DNA of 64,000 bases from Pelagibacterium halotolerans B2 (GTDB lineage Bacteria; Pseudomonadota; Alphaproteobacteria; Rhizobiales; Devosiaceae): positions 1,860,001 to 1,924,000 of the forward strand of contig NC_016078.1 in NCBI RefSeq assembly GCF_000230555.1, given 5' to 3'. The notes under the pieces are model-generated. The model saw only the letters and a program-made list of their open reading frames with translations. It was not told the DNA's origin and made no database searches. A program made the position numbers and the translations under genes. This document shows positions 56,124 through 64,000 of the stretch, in pieces (positions within the stretch are counted from its first letter, which is position 1; each line of letters starts with the position of its first letter).

Positions 56124-57893
56124 CTAGACCAGTTGGCGCCCCTTTTCGTCGATGATTGAGCCGATATTGGCGGTGTCGGACAAAATGATCTCGTTATGCG
56201 CCTTGCCCGAGGGGATCATGGGCAGGCAGTTCTCGTCCTTTTCGACGATGACGTCGAACAGGACCGGCCCGTCATAATCGAGCATCTCGGCAATCGCCGC
56301 ATCGAGCTCCGCTGGATTTTCGCAACGCACGCCCTTGGCGCCATAGGCTTCGGCCAGCTTGACGAAATCGGGAAGCGATTCCGAATAGGAATGCGCGTAG
56401 CGAGATCCATGCAACAGATCCTGCCACTGGCGAACCATGCCCATGCGCTCGTTGTTGAGGATGAAGATCTTGACCGGCAGACGATACTGCACCGCCGTCG
56501 AAACCTCCTGCATCGTCATCTGCACGCTCGCCTCGCCGGCAATATCGATAACCAGCGCATCGCGATGCGCGACCTGCACACCCACCGCGGCGGGCAAACC
56601 ATAGCCCATGGTCCCCAGCCCACCCGATGTCATCCAGCGATTGGGCTTGTCGAAATGGAAGTGCTGGGCCGCCCACATCTGGTGCTGCCCGACCTCGGTG
56701 GTGATGAACACCTCCTTGCTCTGTGCCTTGGTCGCTTCATAAAGGCGCTGGATGGCGTATTGCGGCTTGATCGTCGTGTCGGAATTTTCAAAGCCCAGCG
56801 AATTGACCGCGCGCCATTTCTCGATCTGCTTCCACCACGGCGCAATCGCCTCGGTGCGCGGCTGATTGGTCTTGCTGCGGTAAATGCGGATCATTTCCGC
56901 GAGCACCCGCGCGCAATCGCCGATGATCGGGATATCGACATTGATCACCTTGTTGATCGAGGAGGGATCGATATCGACATGAATCTTGCGGCTGCCCGGT
57001 GAGAACGCATCGATCCGCCCGGTGATGCGGTCATCGAACCGCGCCCCGATATTGATCATCACGTCGCATTCATGCATCGCCAGATTGGCTTCATAGGTTC
57101 CGTGCATGCCCAGCATGCCCAGCCATTGCGGGTTCGATGCCGGGAACGCGCCCAGCCCCATCAGGGTCGAAGTCACCGGAAAACCCGTCAGTTCGGCCAG
57201 TTCACGCAAATGCTCGGATGCTTCGGGTCCGGCATTGATGACCCCGCCCCCGGTGTAGAAAACCGGGCGTTCCGCCCGCAGCATCAGATCGACGGCGGCT
57301 TCGATGGCGGCCAGATCACCGTCCATTTGCGGTCGGTAGCTCTGGTGGCGCAGCTTCTCGATATCGGGCGTATAATAGTCGCCCAGCGCGAACTGTATGT
57401 CCTTGGGAATATCGATCACCACCGGCCCCGGCCGGCCCGTTGTGGCGATAAGAAAAGCTTCATGCAGGATGCGCGGCAGGTCCTCGACGCGCTTGACCAG
57501 GTAATTGTGCTTGGTGCAACTGCGGGTGATCCCGACAGTGTCGCATTCCTGGAATCCGTCTGTCCCGATCAGGTTTGTGGGCACCTGCGCGGTGATGCAG
57601 ACAAGCGGGATCGAATCCATGAGCGCATCGGTCAGCCCGGTCACGGCATTTGTCGCCCCCGGTCCTGACGTCACAAGAACGACCCCGCATTTGCCGGTCG
57701 ACCGCGCATAGCCCTCGGCCATGTGGGTCGCGCCCTGCTCGTGCCGGACGAGGATGTGCTCGATCTTGTCCTGCTGAAACATTGCATCGTAGATCGGCAG
57801 GGCCGCCCCGCCGGGATAGCCGAAAATATGCTCCACTCCATTGTCGGTCAGCGCCCTGATAACCATTTCCGCGCCGGTCATCTGTTCGGCCAT
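56124..57893 (-). CDS. ilvI: Acetolactate synthase large subunit
   Basis: A 589-residue ThDP enzyme that forms acetolactate or acetohydroxybutyrate. The catalytic glutamate is in LVRHEQGATHMAEGYAR, the FAD-binding part is in the middle, and the ThDP motif region GEASVQMTMQEVSTAV is at the C-terminus (usual GDG replaced by GEA). ATG 57893 has GGGAGTG upstream; an upstream TTG is less likely. A short leader ORF with Leu-Ile-Leu-Val-Val (58008-58055) and a hairpin with T-run (57944-57969) lie before it, so attenuation is expected. Confidence 0.95.
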   Translation of the reverse strand: MAEQMTGAEMVIRALTDNGVEHIFGYPGGAALPIYDAMFQQDKIEHILVRHEQGATHMAEGYARSTGKCGVVLVTSGPGATNAVTGLTDALMDSIPLVCITAQVPTNLIGTDGFQECDTVGITRSCTKHNYLVKRVEDLPRILHEAFLIATTGRPGPVVIDIPKDIQFALGDYYTPDIEKLRHQSYRPQMDGDLAAIEAAVDLMLRAERPVFYTGGGVINAGPEASEHLRELAELTGFPVTSTLMGLGAFPASNPQWLGMLGMHGTYEANLAMHECDVMINIGARFDDRITGRIDAFSPGSRKIHVDIDPSSINKVINVDIPIIGDCARVLAEMIRIYRSKTNQPRTEAIAPWWKQIEKWRAVNSLGFENSDTTIKPQYAIQRLYEATKAQSKEVFITTEVGQHQMWAAQHFHFDKPNRWMTSGGLGTMGYGLPAAVGVQVAHRDALVIDIAGEASVQMTMQEVSTAVQYRLPVKIFILNNERMGMVRQWQDLLHGSRYAHSYSESLPDFVKLAEAYGAKGVRCENPAELDAAIAEMLDYDGPVLFDVIVEKDENCLPMIPSGKAHNEIILSDTANIGSIIDEKGRQLV

Positions 57894-57943
57894 TTCAGCC
57901 ACTCCCTGCTTCAAATTTCATCCCGCCGCAGCCGGATTTGGAT

Positions 57944-57969
57944 AATAAAAAAGGCCCCCTGAGGGACCT
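57944..57969 (-). terminator. Attenuator terminator of ilvIH
   Basis: On the minus strand AGGTCCC-TCAG-GGGGCCT (seven pairs, one wobble) followed by TTTTTTATT, 51 bases before ilvI. The CCCTC of its 5' side can instead pair with GAGGG just after the leader stop, which gives two exclusive folds. Ribosome stalling in the leader would favour readthrough. Confidence 0.75.
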
Positions 57970-58007
57970 GTGTTCGGCGCACCGCAATTCGCACGAGGGT
58001 TATGCCC

Positions 58008-58055
58008 TCATGTTGCGATGCGCCTGCCTACTACAAGAATAAGTGCCGTCTGCAC
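58008..58055 (-). CDS. ilvL: IlvI leader peptide (15 residues), unannotated
   Basis: GTG 58055 with GGAG seven bases upstream opens a 15-codon frame: MQTALILVVGRRIAT, stop TGA at 58008-58010. The middle holds five consecutive Leu, Ile, Leu, Val and Val codons (CTT ATT CTT GTA GTA), matching the end products of the operon. A hairpin GAGGG/CCCTC (57995-58009) starts at the stop codon and a terminator lies 40 bases on. Attenuation leaders before ilvI are known in alphaproteobacteria. The function is inferred from codons and structure. Confidence 0.75.
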   Translation of the reverse strand: MQTALILVVGRRIAT

Positions 58056-58081
58056 GTCAATTCTCCAAAATTTCGGCGCTA

Positions 58082-58110
58082 TAGGTACTGCCCGGTACGG
58101 CGCCGGTCAA
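58082..58110 (-). promoter_or_regulatory. Probable promoter of the ilv leader transcript
   Basis: On the minus strand TTGACC (58110-58105), a 17-base spacer and TACCTA (58087-58082) lie about 30 bases before the leader GTG. The region between the -10 and the leader holds the leader ribosome site. Confidence 0.5.
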
Positions 58111-58134
58111 GCCAAAAAAGCCATGCACGGGAAT

Positions 58135-58173
58135 CAAAAAAGGCCCGTGCGGGGAAAGCACGAGCCCTTTTTT
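58135..58173. terminator. Bidirectional terminator
   Basis: GGCCCGTGC/GCACGAGCC stem with one mismatch, A-run on the left and T-run on the right, just past the end of the glycine-zipper lipoprotein gene (58189) on the minus strand. Confidence 0.85.
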
Positions 58174-58188
58174 CCATAGCGCGGCAGA

Positions 58189-58458
58189 TTAGCTGGCCGG
58201 GCAGGCATCCTTGTAAAGCGTTCCGTCCGAAGCGCGGTAGTAGCACTGGTTCGGCTCGCCGGCCACCTGGCCAACCAGCGCACCGGCGACACCGCCGACC
58301 ACGCCGCCAACAACGGCACCCTGCACGCTGCCGGTGGTCACGCCACCGATGACAGCACCAGCGCCAGCGCCGATGGCTGCTGTTTCCTGGGTGCGGGTAC
58401 AGGCCGAAATGGCCATAAGAGAAGTAAGGGCAACGCCAATAATAAATGCTTTTTTCAT
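58189..58458 (-). CDS. Glycine-zipper outer membrane lipoprotein
   Basis: An 89-residue lipoprotein: signal MKKAFIIGVALTSLMAISAC with the lipobox ISAC (acylated C20). The mature part has a glycine-zipper (AIGAGAGAVIGGVTTG and AVVGGVVGGVAGALVG) typical of SmpA/YMGG-like outer membrane small proteins. It ends QCYYRASDGTLYKDACPAS, whose two cysteines could form a disulfide. GGAGG precedes ATG 58458. Likely a periplasmic-facing envelope structural protein. It has its own terminator. Confidence 0.85.
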   Translation of the reverse strand: MKKAFIIGVALTSLMAISACTRTQETAAIGAGAGAVIGGVTTGSVQGAVVGGVVGGVAGALVGQVAGEPNQCYYRASDGTLYKDACPAS

Positions 58459-58776
58459 TTCCAAGCCTCCTGCGACTTTAACTCTAGAGTTCCCTCGCCC
58501 TTAAATGCGGTTAGCCGCTTTTGGTTCCGCGAGCGGGGCCCTTGGCCATACAATTTTCAACCTGAAGCGAAACTGAACGCCGTCGACAATTTCTTAACTT
58601 TCTCCATTTTGTGATTTTTTTCAAGTGGTTTAGCGCGCTCCGCCACGCCGCCGCATGCGACCGGGGCCGGTCGCGTGCTGCCGCAAAGCACGCTGACAAA
58701 ACCCCGATTCGCGTGTATCGGGTTCTGTTCACCCACCGCCATCCAGCGCTGGGAGCGGCTTGGGAAGGCCAGAACA
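58459..58776. other. Intergenic region between lipoprotein and MATE genes
   Basis: 318 bases without a supported gene. It holds the lipoprotein promoter side and, about 100 bases before the MATE start, a perfect dyad (58657-58674). Confidence 0.45.
58657..58674. promoter_or_regulatory. Perfect dyad GCGACCGG-GG-CCGGTCGC
   Basis: Eight-base arms and a two-base centre, 103 bases before the MATE gene start. Size and symmetry fit a dimeric regulator site for an exporter gene. No regulator gene is adjacent; unproven. Confidence 0.4.
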
Positions 58777-60180
58777 ATGACTATGACCGACACGACGCGG
58801 ACCGCGCCCGGCTGGGCTGCGGAACTGCGCGCTACTTTTTTGCTCGCCTGGCCCCTTGTGGTTGCGCAGGTGGCCCAGAATGCGCTGTTCACCACCGATG
58901 TCGTCATGATGGGCTGGCTCGGCCCCCAATATCTGGCCGCCGGCACGCTTGCCACATCGTTTTTCACTCCCTTCCTGCTGCTTGGCGGCGGCATCGTATC
59001 CGCCGTCGCCCCGCTCGCCGCCCAGGCGCTTGGCGCGCGCCAGATCAGGAACGTGCGCCGCACCGTGCGCCAGGGCTTTTGGGCCGCCATCGTCGTTGCG
59101 CTGCTGCTGTTCCCGCTGATCTGGCAGATCGAGCACATCCTGCTCGCCACCGGTCAGGAACCCGAACTCGCCGGCATGGCCGGCCAGTACATGCATATCG
59201 CCGTTCTGGTCCTTTTCCCCGGCCTCGGGCTTTTCGCCATCCGCTCGTTCCTGTCGGCCCTCGGTTCGACCCAGGTCATCCTTTATGTGACGATCGCCGG
59301 AGTGTTCGTGAACGCCGGCGCCAACTATGCGCTGATCTTCGGCAATTTCGGCTTCCCGCGGCTTGAACTGCAGGGCGCTGCCATCGCCACCGTTGTGACC
59401 AATCTGGTCATGTTCGCCCTGCTTCTGGCCTACGCCTTGACCCATCGGAAATATCGCCGGTTCCACATCCTCGTGCGGTTCTGGAAGCCCGATTGGCCGC
59501 GCTTCTGGGAAATCTTCAGGATCGGCACACCCATCGGGCTGACCCTGATGGCCGAAGTCGGCATGTTCGCTGTCGCCGCCATCTTCATGGGCTGGCACGG
59601 CACCGACGCGCTTGCCGCCCACGCCGTGGCTCTTCAGTGCGCCTCATTCTCCTTCATGGTGCCGCTCGGGCTCTCGATGGCCGCCACGGTGCGCGTCGGC
59701 CTCGCCTTCGGCGCCGGCAGCGATCGCGGCATTGCCCAGGCGGGCTGGGTCGCAATGATTATCGGGACCGGCTTCATGGTCATAGCCTGCGTGCTGTTTC
59801 TCACAATGCCGCAGGTCTTCACCCGCCTCTTCCTCGATCCCGCCGACCCGGGCAACCTCGCCGCTCTCGCCATGGCCACGACATTTCTTGCCATTGCCGG
59901 TCTTTTCCAGATCGCCGATGGCGCACAGGTGGTCGCCGTTCATATCCTGCGCGGGTTGAACGACACAAAGATCCCCATGTTCATCGCCCTGTTCGGCTAT
60001 TGGTGTGTCGGCATGCCCGTCGCCTGGTTTTTGGGATCCCCCGACCGCCTCGCCGGCATCGGCATCTGGCTCGGCCTCGCCGCCGGTCTTGCTTTCTGCG
60101 CAATTGTCCTCACCGCCCGCTTCGCCATGCGCGACAGGCTCGGTCTCATCGACAGGCGCAGAATGGTGGCAGCGGCTTGA
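58777..60180 (+). CDS. MATE-family efflux transporter (NorM-like)
   Basis: A 467-residue protein with about 12 membrane segments and the two-fold MATE arrangement. It opens ATFLLAWPLVVAQVAQNALFTTDVVMMGWLG, the classical first helix, and repeats the pattern in the second half (GTPIGLTLMAEVGMFAVAAIFMG). Such transporters expel cationic drugs by sodium or proton antiport. ATG 58777 follows GGGAAGG; a second ATG six bases on is possible. Substrate unknown. Confidence 0.9.
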   Translation: MTMTDTTRTAPGWAAELRATFLLAWPLVVAQVAQNALFTTDVVMMGWLGPQYLAAGTLATSFFTPFLLLGGGIVSAVAPLAAQALGARQIRNVRRTVRQGFWAAIVVALLLFPLIWQIEHILLATGQEPELAGMAGQYMHIAVLVLFPGLGLFAIRSFLSALGSTQVILYVTIAGVFVNAGANYALIFGNFGFPRLELQGAAIATVVTNLVMFALLLAYALTHRKYRRFHILVRFWKPDWPRFWEIFRIGTPIGLTLMAEVGMFAVAAIFMGWHGTDALAAHAVALQCASFSFMVPLGLSMAATVRVGLAFGAGSDRGIAQAGWVAMIIGTGFMVIACVLFLTMPQVFTRLFLDPADPGNLAALAMATTFLAIAGLFQIADGAQVVAVHILRGLNDTKIPMFIALFGYWCVGMPVAWFLGSPDRLAGIGIWLGLAAGLAFCAIVLTARFAMRDRLGLIDRRRMVAAA

Positions 60181-60196
60181 CCAGGGCCGCCCCCCG

Positions 60197-60376
60197 TCAG
60201 TTCAGCAATGCCTCAACCCGGCCCGCCGCTCCCTCGGCTGTCACGTAACAATCGCGCCCGGCCGCCTTGGCGCTGTAGAGGCGGCCATCGGCCAGCGCCA
60301 TCAGCGCGGTCGTGCTCGCGGCTTCAAGCGATAAACATGCCGGTCCGTCCCGCTCACAGGCCTCCCGCTTCGCCCC
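60197..60376 (-). pseudogene. Possible remnant of a GGDEF-domain C-terminus
   Basis: Minus-strand reading of about 59 codons to TGA 60197, without a start codon. It includes ALMALADGRLYSAKAAGRD, which resembles the end of a GGDEF domain (ADxALYxAKxxGRN). The catalytic region is gone. The gap of about 300 bases between the MATE and VOC genes holds nothing else clear; a short patch near 60385-60484 has no recognised gene. It is probably a decayed diguanylate cyclase gene. Confidence 0.4.
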
Positions 60377-60484
60377 CTATGCTTAAGCATGCGTCAGCGC
60401 CGCAGGCGTTTTAACACCTGCCACCCCAGGCGCCGGCCAGTCTCTATCGCCATTGCCGCCAGCCAGAGCGAGGGCGGTTGCTGC

Positions 60485-60874
60485 CTAATCACCGGATGTT
60501 CCGAGGTCCAGCGGCTCGCCGACTTCGATGGCGTGCCGGTCCGGATCGTAGAAACGGAAAACGCGCTGCCCCCAGTCCTGTCGCTCGATCGGGTGAATCA
60601 GATCGACATGCGGCGCGATACTGGCAAAGGCCGCGTCGACATCGTCATGCTCGAAGTACAGCAGCAGGTTTTTCTGCCCGTAGGGCGCATCGCCCTCCCG
60701 AACCTCCTTCCACACGGACCGCTGCAGCGAGCTTCCCTCATGAATGGCAAACCCGGTCTCGAACAGGACGAAATTTCCCAGATCGTGGGCAATCGTGAGC
60801 CCAAGCCGCTCCTGATAAAACGCCTTGGACAGTTCGATATCGCGAACGAACGGTATGGGATTGATAAAGCGCAC
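60485..60874 (-). CDS. VOC-superfamily (glyoxalase-like) protein
   Basis: A 129-residue vicinal-oxygen-chelate protein: FVRDIELSKAFYQERLGLTIAHDLG at the N-terminus and FRFYDPDRHAIEVGEPLD near the end. Metal-ligand-like residues (H near residue 30-45 and E in HAIEVGE) are visible. The reaction is unknown; relatives include glyoxalases, dioxygenases and antibiotic-binding proteins. GTG 60874 has AGGAGCTGAC upstream, which decides the start. It is 16 bases past pncB on the same strand. Confidence 0.85.
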   Translation of the reverse strand: MRFINPIPFVRDIELSKAFYQERLGLTIAHDLGNFVLFETGFAIHEGSSLQRSVWKEVREGDAPYGQKNLLLYFEHDDVDAAFASIAPHVDLIHPIERQDWGQRVFRFYDPDRHAIEVGEPLDLGTSGD

Positions 60875-60890
60875 GCGTCAGCTCCTGAAT

Positions 60891-62204
60891 CTAAACCACC
60901 ACCGCCTGCTCTTCCATCTCGGCATCCCCGAACACCCGCAGATAGCGCGCGATCTCTTGTGCATCACCCACCGCCTTGGCCGGATTGTCCGAGAGTTTCA
61001 CCGCAGGGCGCCCATTGGCGCTCGACACCTTGATGACCAGCGAGATCGGCTTGAGCTGGGGGGTATGCATCGGTGCCGTTCCGGCAAAATCATTGGTGAG
61101 GTTGGTGCCCCAGCCAAAACTCATCCGCACCTTGCCGTCGAAATGCCTGTAGGCCGCCTCGATGGTTTCGATATCGAGCCCATCGGAGAAGATCAGCAGC
61201 TTCTCTTTCGGATCGCGCCCATGGGCCTTCCACCATTCGATGATTTTCTCCCCGCCTTCGATGGCCGGCGCGCTGTCGGGCCGGAAACCCGTCCAGTCGG
61301 CCACCCAGTCCGGCGCATTTTCGAGAAACGATGCCGTCCCGAACGCATCGGGCAGAACGATCAGCAGATTGCCACCGTAATAGCTCTGCCAGTCGTCGAG
61401 CACCTGATAGGGCGTCTGCCTGAGTGCCCCATCGCCATCGGCCAGCGCCGCCGCCACCATGGGCAACTCATGCGCGTTGGTTCCCAGGGCCTCGAGATCG
61501 GTGTCCATGGCCAAAAGCACGTTCGACGTGCCCGTCAGCGCCTCCCCCAGCCCTTCCTTGAGGGCCTCGACGCACCAGCGCTGCCATAGGAAGGAGTGCC
61601 GCCGCCGCGTGCCGAAATCGGAGATCCTCAGGTCGGGCAGCTTTTTCAGCCGCTCGACCTTCTCCCAGGTCTTGGCCTTGGCCCGGGCATAGAGCACATC
61701 GAGCGCAAACCGCCCCATGCCCCGCATGGCGTGCCGCGACCGCAATTCGTTGATGATGGCCAGCGCCGGAATTTCCCACATGGTCGTTTCGACCCACTTC
61801 CCGGGAAAATGCAGCTCGAACTGTCCGTCGCGCTCGCTGAGCTCATAATCGGGCAATTGGAAATTTTCCAGCCACGCCAGAAACTCGGGCGAAAAGATCT
61901 GCTTGGTGCCGTAAAAGCTGTTACCGGCCAGCCAGATCATTTCCTTTTTCGTGAACCTTAGCGTGCGCGCATGGTCGAGCTGTTCGCGCAATGCGTCGAT
62001 ATCGACCTCGTCGGCCAGCCGCACGCTTGTCGTGCGGTTGGTCAGCGAGAACGTCGCATCGACGTCCCGATACAGCCCCCAGATCATCTGCAGCATCAAC
62101 AGCTTGTAAAAATCGGTATCGAGCAGCGAACGGATGATCGGGTCGAGCTTGAACGTATGGTTGAAAACGCGCCGCGCGATGTCGGTCTTGGACGACGAGC
62201 TCAA
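60891..62204 (-). CDS. pncB: Nicotinate phosphoribosyltransferase
   Basis: A 437-residue NAPRT that makes nicotinate mononucleotide in NAD salvage. Motifs: [55 protein letters not shown] (catalytic His region), [17 protein letters not shown] and [15 protein letters not shown] 62204 is the start: it overlaps the pncA stop by four bases (TTGA) and has GGGGTGGA upstream. With pncA it forms a two-gene unit that turns nicotinamide into NaMN. Confidence 0.95.
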   Translation of the reverse strand: MSSSSKTDIARRVFNHTFKLDPIIRSLLDTDFYKLLMLQMIWGLYRDVDATFSLTNRTTSVRLADEVDIDALREQLDHARTLRFTKKEMIWLAGNSFYGTKQIFSPEFLAWLENFQLPDYELSERDGQFELHFPGKWVETTMWEIPALAIINELRSRHAMRGMGRFALDVLYARAKAKTWEKVERLKKLPDLRISDFGTRRRHSFLWQRWCVEALKEGLGEALTGTSNVLLAMDTDLEALGTNAHELPMVAAALADGDGALRQTPYQVLDDWQSYYGGNLLIVLPDAFGTASFLENAPDWVADWTGFRPDSAPAIEGGEKIIEWWKAHGRDPKEKLLIFSDGLDIETIEAAYRHFDGKVRMSFGWGTNLTNDFAGTAPMHTPQLKPISLVIKVSSANGRPAVKLSDNPAKAVGDAQEIARYLRVFGDAEMEEQAVVV

Positions 62205-62800
62205 ATCACGTCCACCCCGTCGGCCTTCATCTTCCCGATCATCGTCTCCATCGATCCCATCAGGTCGATCCCCCGGCAAGCCTCCAGCATCACCCGCGCC
62301 GAAAACCCCTGCCCCACAGCGTCGAGCGCCGAATAGGCGACGCAGAAATCGGTGGCCAGCCCAACGAACGTAAGCTCACTCAGCCCCCGCTCGCGCAGAT
62401 ACCCCGTCAGCCCGGTTGGCGTCGTGTGATCGTTCTCGAAAAACGCCGAATAGGAATCGATCGGTGTCCGAAACCCTTTGCGGATCACCAATTCAGCGGG
62501 CACCAGGTTCAATTCGGGATGGAAATCGGCGCCATGGCTGCCCTGGATGCAATGATCCGGCCATAGCCGCTGGCTGCCATACGCCATTTCGATATCATCG
62601 AACGGCGCCTTGCCGGGGTGTTGGGAGGCAAAGCTCGAATGGTCCGCCGTGTGCCAGTCCTGGGTCAGGATGACATGGTCGAACTGCCCCATGAGCTGGT
62701 TGATGACCGGCACCACCCGGTCGCCCTCATCCACCGCCAACGCCCCTCCTGGGCAGAAATCGTTCTGCACATCGATGACGATCAACGCTTTTGTGGCCAT
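62201..62800 (-). CDS. pncA: Nicotinamidase
   Basis: A 199-residue isochorismatase-fold hydrolase converting nicotinamide to nicotinate. The catalytic aspartate D10 is in [16 protein letters not shown], the metal site is near [17 protein letters not shown], and the catalytic cysteine is in [16 protein letters not shown] lysine (ELVIRKGF) completes the triad. ATG 62800. It is translationally coupled to pncB downstream. The motifs favour PncA over other isochorismatases. Confidence 0.95.
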   Translation of the reverse strand: MATKALIVIDVQNDFCPGGALAVDEGDRVVPVINQLMGQFDHVILTQDWHTADHSSFASQHPGKAPFDDIEMAYGSQRLWPDHCIQGSHGADFHPELNLVPAELVIRKGFRTPIDSYSAFFENDHTTPTGLTGYLRERGLSELTFVGLATDFCVAYSALDAVGQGFSARVMLEACRGIDLMGSMETMIGKMKADGVDVI

Positions 62801-62854
62801 GGGCGCCTCCCCAAATCAAAATCACGCGCACTACTGCAAGCCATGCGCGCCGCG

Positions 62855-63424
62855 TCAACTCCCCATGCGCGCATGCTCCCGCGACAGCATGCCCATGATC
62901 GCCTGGGCCGCCTCCCCCTCAACGCCCGCCGCCATCAGCACCTCGAACGCAAAGCTCGCCGGAGCGGGCGCTGGTGCCGTGATGATCCGCCCGTCCCGAA
63001 CGGCCTGGGGCTGGTCGCGGTAATGCGCCGCGCCGCGATAGCCCCCGACCGCCCGCAGATAGTCCAGTCCGTTGGAGGTATGCGCGACATCATCGAGCAA
63101 CCCCGCCCGCGCCAGCGCCAATGTTGCGCCGCAAATCCCCGCGATCACGCACCCGTTCTCGTGAGCTTGTTTCAATCGTCCTTCGATCTCGGGCGGCGTA
63201 TCACTCTCAAACGCGGGGCCACCGCAAACCACGACCACGCCACCCTTCGGTGCCGAAAACCGCTCAAGCGCTTCTGTCTTGAGCCCGGAAACTGCCGTCA
63301 CCGGCCCTCCGTCCGCAGAGACAAATCCAATCTCGGCGCCGTAATAGGCTCGCCCGGTTCCCGCCAACACCCCGATCTCCCAGTCGGAATATCCCTCGGT
63401 CAGCACAATGGTGATCGTTTCCAT
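62855..63424 (-). CDS. DJ-1/PfpI-family protein
   Basis: A 189-residue DJ-1/PfpI protein with the nucleophile elbow GICGATLALAR (Cys) and TIVLTEGYSDWEIGVL at the N-terminus with the conserved acidic residue. Family members act as deglycases, glyoxalases, proteases or chaperones; no substrate can be assigned. ATG 63424 has GGGAGAG directly upstream, which decides the start over an upstream in-frame start. Stands alone upstream of pncA on the same strand. Confidence 0.9.
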   Translation of the reverse strand: METITIVLTEGYSDWEIGVLAGTGRAYYGAEIGFVSADGGPVTAVSGLKTEALERFSAPKGGVVVVCGGPAFESDTPPEIEGRLKQAHENGCVIAGICGATLALARAGLLDDVAHTSNGLDYLRAVGGYRGAAHYRDQPQAVRDGRIITAPAPAPASFAFEVLMAAGVEGEAAQAIMGMLSREHARMGS

Positions 63425-63538
63425 CCATCTCTCCCGCGTTGCGATTTCATCGATCACTATTCTGGCTGCTGACAGTGACAGACCATGTCAGCACGTTCTC
63501 GCTTGACGCCAGCGATGCGATCGGGCTCCCTTCGCCCC

Positions 63539-64000
63539 ATGACAGACCTGCGCCAATCCGAACTCCGCGTCGCCGCCGACATTGCCCGCCACGAGCTGCC
63601 CGGCACTATCGTCGTGCTCGATCAACTCGCGACCACCGCCAGCATGGCCGCCGAAGCCCTCGGCGTCGAAATTGGCCGCATCGTCAAATCGCTGATCTTT
63701 GTCGGCGAGCAAACCGGCGAACCCATCATGGTGCTGGTCTCGGGCGCCAACCGCGTTCACGAAAAACGCACCGGACGCCAGATCGGCCAGAAGCTGGGTC
63801 GCGCCGATGCCGATCTTGTGCGCGAAACCACCGGCTTTGCCATCGGCGGCGTTTCGCCGCTGGGACAGCTCAAATCCATTCCGATTTATATGGACACCGA
63901 TCTCTTCGCGTTCCAAACCGTCTGGGCCGCAGCCGGAAACGCGCGCTCGGTATTTGAAATCGCACCGGACGATCTCGCCCGCGTCACCGGCGCACCCCGC
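63539..64000 (+). CDS. YbaK/ProX-type aminoacyl-tRNA deacylase (partial)
   Basis: The first 154 codons of a gene that runs off the right edge. It has the YbaK fold: ADIARHELPGTIVVLDQLATTASMAAEALG, IGRIVKSLIFVGE and FAIGGVSPLGQL with the loop lysine of the active site. Such enzymes hydrolyse mischarged tRNA (for example Cys-tRNA(Pro) or Ala-tRNA(Pro)). ATG 63539 starts the frame. The C-terminus is outside the window, so the exact subgroup is open. Confidence 0.9.
   Translation, partial: MTDLRQSELRVAADIARHELPGTIVVLDQLATTASMAAEALGVEIGRIVKSLIFVGEQTGEPIMVLVSGANRVHEKRTGRQIGQKLGRADADLVRETTGFAIGGVSPLGQLKSIPIYMDTDLFAFQTVWAAAGNARSVFEIAPDDLARVTGAPR

Overview
The window is high-GC DNA with alphaproteobacterial character. 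The gene families, the CtrA-type TTAA-N7-TTAA box, the dispersed palindromes (copies resembling repeats common in Hyphomicrobiales) and the sulfur-assimilation gene order fit the order Hyphomicrobiales, probably a Devosia/Pelagibacterium-like member of Devosiaceae. That placement is inferred from gene content only. The content is mostly chromosomal housekeeping: one IS481-type insertion sequence, no prophage, no CRISPR array, no rRNA, and a single tRNA (Lys-CTT, 38655-38730).

Layout. 1-6.5 kb: partial flagellar hook gene flgE, a P-loop ATPase, metA, an orphan BrnA-type antitoxin and the ycjX-ycjF pair. 6.1-8.0 kb: two paralogous small secreted Cys-containing proteins and a LysE exporter. 8.1-14.6 kb: assimilatory sulfate reduction, read leftward as cysG, DUF2849, cysI and a fused cysH-DUF934 gene, followed by a ferredoxin-NADP reductase and a 2Fe-2S ferredoxin that could supply electrons. 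15.2-23.8 kb: a secreted metallophosphoesterase, a second ferredoxin, an Hpt phosphotransfer protein and, divergent from it across a perfect CtrA-type box, a 1766-residue membrane-anchored protein with about 64 tandem 11-residue (hendecad) repeats. 23.8-28.6 kb: a glycosyltransferase and two LpxH/PlcP-like phosphoesterases around an MFS transporter, possibly membrane-lipid remodelling, then a second LysE exporter. 28.6-41.5 kb: DUF1697, nagZ, a CHASE2-GGDEF-EAL protein with a degenerate GGDEF motif, acs, a GNAT enzyme, a flippase, a FemAB-like gene broken by a 37-bp tandem duplication, tRNA-Lys, a periplasmic msrA, aat and a membrane-anchored EEP phosphatase.

41.6-58.1 kb holds four branched-chain amino-acid genes (leuA, ilvC, ilvH, ilvI) with unrelated genes between them. 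Two have short leader ORFs of attenuator type: a 42-codon leucine-rich leader before leuA and a 15-codon leader carrying Leu-Ile-Leu-Val-Val before ilvIH, with a GC-rich hairpin and T-run downstream. An IS481-family element sits beside ilvC in a CCTAGA target duplication, at the edge of a dispersed repeat. The rest of this region carries phzF, an FAD monooxygenase, an ArsR-AHSA1-DHFR operon, a TetR regulator, a PAP2 phosphatase with an autotransporter-type repeat, an FMN reductase and pdxJ. 58.2-64 kb: a glycine-zipper lipoprotein, a MATE exporter, a possible GGDEF remnant, a VOC protein, the NAD-salvage pair pncA-pncB, a DJ-1/PfpI protein and a partial YbaK-type deacylase.

At least four families of dispersed palindromic elements sit between genes. 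Copies of one family repeatedly supply or overlap the stop codon of the neighbouring gene. The most unusual features are the hendecad protein with its CtrA box and Hpt neighbour, the two unannotated leader peptides, the cysH-DUF934 fusion and the duplication-broken FemAB-like gene.
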